Shown here: positions 22,863 to 26,245 of the stretch, one piece after another
Position numbering within the stretch: the first letter of the stretch is position 1
Layout of the letters: each line of letters begins with the position of its first letter
IMG/VR virus record: IMGVR_UViG_3300020195_001307
Coordinates: 1-26,245 of that record
Direction: 5' to 3' (one strand)
DNA length: 26,245 nucleotides
Source: a virus
Translations under genes and position numbers: made by a program
The notes under the pieces: model-generated
Seen by the model: only the letters and a program-made list of their open reading frames with translations
The model's database searches: none
What the model was told of the DNA's origin: nothing

Positions 22863-24135
22863 ACGTTGCCTCCTTTCCAGTCAATTGCTGATATCGAGCA
22901 ACGATTACATCGCAAAAAACAGGATCTATTTCGCATAAGAATGCTCGGCGTTTCAGTTGTTCCGCAGCTATGAGCTGACTTCCTGAACCACCAAAGAGAT
23001 CAAGAATGATGTCGCCAGCCTTGGTGCAACGTCGAAAGGCTTTTTCGTATAACGTCGGGGGCTTTTGTGTTGGATGTTCATAGTCTTGCCCAGCAACACG
23101 CTTCGCTAGCCAAATATCAAAAAGATCCATAATGTCGTCAGTTAATCGGTTACCCGTGCCAACTTCTTTATTCAGGACTTCATTGAGGTTATGAATGGGA
23201 GATAAGTAAGGATTACCCCTAGTTCCGTATATGCAGGGCTCAAAGCATTTATTGAAAGCTATCTGAGGAGTCATGTTGGCATTATTTTTGATCCACAAAC
23301 ACACACGCTTCTTATCGATTCCGAGTTCGTTAAACAATTCTTGGAACATCCAAATATACGACTGATCACAAAAGGAGAAAACATGGCAGTCTGGATGTGT
23401 ATGAGCTAAACCATTCTGAAACACAGTTTTGAGAAATGCTCGGTATTCGTTATCTGGTTTTTTATCGTTTACTTTTTTACTCCCATACGTGCCTTTATTA
23501 CCAACGCCTTTGTTGTAGTTGAGATCTATATTGTAAATAGGGTCAAAATGCAGAATGTCGGCTTTATCTGAGCCCATAAGTCTTGCGACGACTAGCGGAT
23601 CATTGTTATCGCCACAAATGATTCGATGAGAGTTAAATTCTCCAAGGTAAATGAGGTCTCCTGATTTTGTTCTTGGAGTTTTTATTTTCGCTGCTTCTTT
23701 TTCAGCATCGAAGTCATCATCATCGATTCCCAGTGCATCATCAAAAATATGAGTGAAGTCAAGATTATCAAAGCCAGATTCCAGAAGCAATTCGATATCA
23801 AAGTTTTTTAGAAGTTCATAATCCCAATCTCCAGATACTCGATTTAAGGTTAAATTTAGCCGTTTCTCTTTTTCAACATCACTGATATTGATGAAGTTTA
23901 CAGGTACTTTTTTATATCCTAAATCTTTTGCAATCTTGAGCCTAAAATGTCCAGCTATAACAGTTCCATACCGCGACTTATTGCTGTTTGCAAGGATTGG
24001 TATAAGAAAACCATTATCCTTAATACTTTTTGTAAGGTCGCTAATTGATTTCTCGCTCCAAAGGCGAGGATTGTAGGTGGCTGGAATTAAATCAGCGATT
24101 GGTACTTCAACTGTTTGAATTGATATGTTTTGCAT
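22843..24135 (-). CDS. ParB-like domain fused to DNA methyltransferase, copy 2
   Basis: Identical in protein to 13726-15018: ParB-like part, acidic linker, DPIY and LDLFGGSGSQ all retained. The upstream GATAAT box is also retained. Confidence 0.88.
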   Translation of the reverse strand: MQNISIQTVEVPIADLIPATYNPRLWSEKSISDLTKSIKDNGFLIPILANSNKSRYGTVIAGHFRLKIAKDLGYKKVPVNFINISDVEKEKRLNLTLNRVSGDWDYELLKNFDIELLLESGFDNLDFTHIFDDALGIDDDDFDAEKEAAKIKTPRTKSGDLIYLGEFNSHRIICGDNNDPLVVARLMGSDKADILHFDPIYNIDLNYNKGVGNKGTYGSKKVNDKKPDNEYRAFLKTVFQNGLAHTHPDCHVFSFCDQSYIWMFQELFNELGIDKKRVCLWIKNNANMTPQIAFNKCFEPCIYGTRGNPYLSPIHNLNEVLNKEVGTGNRLTDDIMDLFDIWLAKRVAGQDYEHPTQKPPTLYEKAFRRCTKAGDIILDLFGGSGSQLIAAEQLKRRAFLCEIDPVFCDVIVARYQQLTGKEATYVNPKE

Positions 24136-24195
24136 ACCAATATTATCTCAAGGAGTATTTGTTTGGTCACGGTCGAGGTATTCCAAGAAGTTGAG

Positions 24196-24996
24196 TCAAT
24201 TTATTGGGATAAGACTTACCTCATGCAGTGATGGGAGTTGAAAGTTATTAATTATTGAATAATATTTTCTTCGGACTGTACCTGGCTTACTCTTTAACTT
24301 TTCAGCGACAATCTCGAAGATGGGATTAATATTAAATGAATTGGGCTTTGAGATTTTTTCCTCAATAAGATATTTCTCAATAGTTAAATATACTTCTAAG
24401 CTATCTGGCTTCGGAGCTTTTCGACTTTTTTCATTTCCTTCAATTTTAAATCCTTTAATTCTTGAAAGAGTTTGGTAACCTTCCTCAGCCTGTTTTTTTA
24501 AATTTGCCACCTCTTTATTTGTTAATTCAGGAGTGTACTTTATGTAAACTCCTGTTTCAGTAATTGGATCTCTCGGAGATGTGACAAGTAAAACTTTTGA
24601 ACTTCCAGGAAATGACATGCTTGTATGACCCAATACGTATACTTTGAGTAATTCGAAATTCAGATTAAAATTGTGGAATTTTTCAATTGAGTCATATATT
24701 GGTTCGAATAGCTTCTGCCGAATGACGAAATCTAATCCAAAATATTCTTCCATCTGTCTCGTTACTGATTTCGTTCCACCTTTTGATTTGTTGCGTAATG
24801 TATCTGCCAGTTGTTGCATATTCTTCCGCTCCCATAAAATAATCTCAGTAGCTGATCCAATGCCGCTCGAGGGGAGTACAAGCTTTTTTCTGAGGTGCTG
24901 GATGAGAACTGCAAAAAAGAAGCTATTTACCAACAGATAGTTGCGCCAGTCCTCATGGGATTTTGTTTTTAAAATGTATTTCTCGAGTTCTGCCAT
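24196..24996 (-). CDS. Hypothetical protein, 266 aa, copy 2
   Basis: Identical in protein to 15079-15879, with the possible C-terminal helix-turn-helix. Function not recognised. Confidence 0.6.
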   Translation of the reverse strand: MAELEKYILKTKSHEDWRNYLLVNSFFFAVLIQHLRKKLVLPSSGIGSATEIILWERKNMQQLADTLRNKSKGGTKSVTRQMEEYFGLDFVIRQKLFEPIYDSIEKFHNFNLNFELLKVYVLGHTSMSFPGSSKVLLVTSPRDPITETGVYIKYTPELTNKEVANLKKQAEEGYQTLSRIKGFKIEGNEKSRKAPKPDSLEVYLTIEKYLIEEKISKPNSFNINPIFEIVAEKLKSKPGTVRRKYYSIINNFQLPSLHEVSLIPIN

Positions 24997-25026
24997 ATAA
25001 AGTTCTTAACGTTATTGTGAATATTG

Positions 25027-26052
25027 TTATATCCACCCAAATAGCTGAAATGTCCCGGTAAATTCGGGAGCTTTATATTCATCAGTCATACAACCAGATT
25101 CTTTCAACAAATAAACAATGTATGCATAAAACATAATATCCGCGACAATGGTATGTGTAATCCAATCCGAATAAATCAGCCCACTCATAGGAATATTATC
25201 TCCATGTACAACTGAATTTCTCAGTTTATAGAAATCCCAGCCCCACCAAGCGGCAACACTTCTTGTCTGACTTTTCTCGTTATTCTTTCCATACCGCCTA
25301 ATAGCTTTAATAAAATTGTCTCGGACGACTGTTTGATCAATTTTATCCGAGAGAAAGCCAGCTTTATCTCTAACATTAGGGATATCAAAAATAATTTCAA
25401 ATGCAGTCGCCATCATAACAGCTCTAAAGAGTGGAGAGATTGACCCATTTTCTAGATGGGCTAGTCGAAACCATTCGCTAGATCGTAATAATCTATTCTT
25501 AAACTCTTCGTGTTCTTGAAGAGTAAGAAGCTTATTAATTGCTTCAAGCACATGCTTGTTTAGATTTTTGAAAAACCCACCAGTAGACCAAGGTTCCTGA
25601 AAGTGAATTTCATCTAAAGTCCATACACCGCTCGTCATACTTCCAGATTTAACAGCAATATCTTCAGTTCCAGGTATAAAGTTCTGAGAAACCATGTCAA
25701 AGATATCGCTACTTGGAGGGCCAATACTGCTGTTCCTGTTTGCCAAAGCGATCCTTGATTGTTCGCCGATACATAGGAAGCACAAGATATTACGGGCAAA
25801 GTTCAATTCCTGATACTCTTCGGTGGTTAATGGTTCAAAGTAGTTCTTATCTTTGTATGAAGCAATGCTGATCGTTTTTACAGGTTTCTGGTGTTTATCG
25901 ACGTAACACTTTACGTACTTATCCAAATACGTCTTAGTGTCACCGTCACTTATGACTGAGGTATCATATTTCCAAAAAATAGCATTGCCAATCTGAATAT
26001 CTGCAATTTCTAGCCAGGGAAGCAAGGAAATTTGTTTATAGGATATACTCAT
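25027..26052 (-). CDS. HEPN/Apea-like protein, copy 2
   Basis: Identical in protein to 15910-16935, with the R-x4-H motif RNSVVH intact. Its promoter, with TATAAT at 26062-26067, and the repeat-rich control region up to 26245 are also present, so this operon copy is probably expressed. Confidence 0.6.
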   Translation of the reverse strand: MSISYKQISLLPWLEIADIQIGNAIFWKYDTSVISDGDTKTYLDKYVKCYVDKHQKPVKTISIASYKDKNYFEPLTTEEYQELNFARNILCFLCIGEQSRIALANRNSSIGPPSSDIFDMVSQNFIPGTEDIAVKSGSMTSGVWTLDEIHFQEPWSTGGFFKNLNKHVLEAINKLLTLQEHEEFKNRLLRSSEWFRLAHLENGSISPLFRAVMMATAFEIIFDIPNVRDKAGFLSDKIDQTVVRDNFIKAIRRYGKNNEKSQTRSVAAWWGWDFYKLRNSVVHGDNIPMSGLIYSDWITHTIVADIMFYAYIVYLLKESGCMTDEYKAPEFTGTFQLFGWI

Positions 26053-26245
26053 ACCTTCCTAATTATATCGTATTCAGAATAATGGCTGGAAGCTATAAAT
26101 ATATCAAACAATATCACCTTGTTCTAAGACACTCCTTTTTTATAGTGTCTCATTTGTCTCATTTTTGATACAATTAGCCTGGAGTTGCCTTCTGGAATGA
26201 GACAGTGTTATAAGGACAGTTGGGTTCCAGACCTAGGTGCTCCGC

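Larger units (their letters stand above)
20589..26245. repeat. Long direct repeat, copy 2 (cut by the window end)
   Basis: This is the copy of 11472-17128 at offset 9117. I saw no base difference in the stretches compared, including the non-coding control region. The match is still running at base 26245. Such identity means a very recent event, ongoing conversion or an assembly effect. Confidence 0.9.

Overview
The window looks like part of the genome, or an integrated element, of a Candidate Phyla Radiation (Patescibacteria) bacterium. The grounds are AT-rich, very compact genes, a diversity-generating retroelement (DGR) whose large target protein is of the kind seen in CPR genomes, a SET-domain protein, and several genes whose -10 box lies only 5-7 nt from the start codon. 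No rRNA, ribosomal protein or other marker is present, so the assignment is inference. No CRISPR array or confident tRNA was seen.

Layout. (1) 44-3207 is an ordinary block: a Pif1-like helicase, a SET-domain protein and a membrane-anchored DsbA-like thiol oxidoreductase. (2) 3290-3800 has no convincing ORF but is GC-richer, starts at a good -10 box and folds into several strong helices. I read it as an unidentified structured RNA. (3) 3870-9271 is a DGR with an adjoining large serine recombinase: recombinase, reverse transcriptase, Avd on the opposite strand, template repeat TR (6615-6750), and a 729-residue target gene ending in the variable repeat VR (7102-7237). TR and VR differ at 22 positions; 20 of these are template adenines, so the element has diversified this gene. 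(4) 9434-11046 holds a DUF4352-like membrane-anchored protein, a short ORF, an XRE regulator and a SHOCT-type protein, with matching half-sites in the control regions. (5) 11043-16935 is a minus-strand operon: HEPN-like protein, unknown protein, ParB-methyltransferase, second methyltransferase, terminase small subunit and terminase large subunit. (6) 17158-20490 carries a Nudix hydrolase, a class II ribonucleotide-reductase-like enzyme and a PfkB-family kinase. (7) 20589-26245 repeats 11472-17128 with no difference seen, at a constant offset of 9117 bp.

How the parts fit. The DGR transcribes TR RNA, copies it with adenine mutagenesis using RT plus Avd, and writes it into the 3' end of the target gene. 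The terminase and methyltransferase operon is phage-like, but no portal, capsid or tail genes are visible. The simplest reading of the repeat is a recent tandem duplication of a 9117-bp unit. The new joint fuses terminase residues 1-368 to a 33-residue foreign tail whose stop overlaps the kinase start. This model predicts that Nudix, reductase and kinase genes recur just beyond the window. An assembly artefact, or a circular form of the unit, is not excluded.
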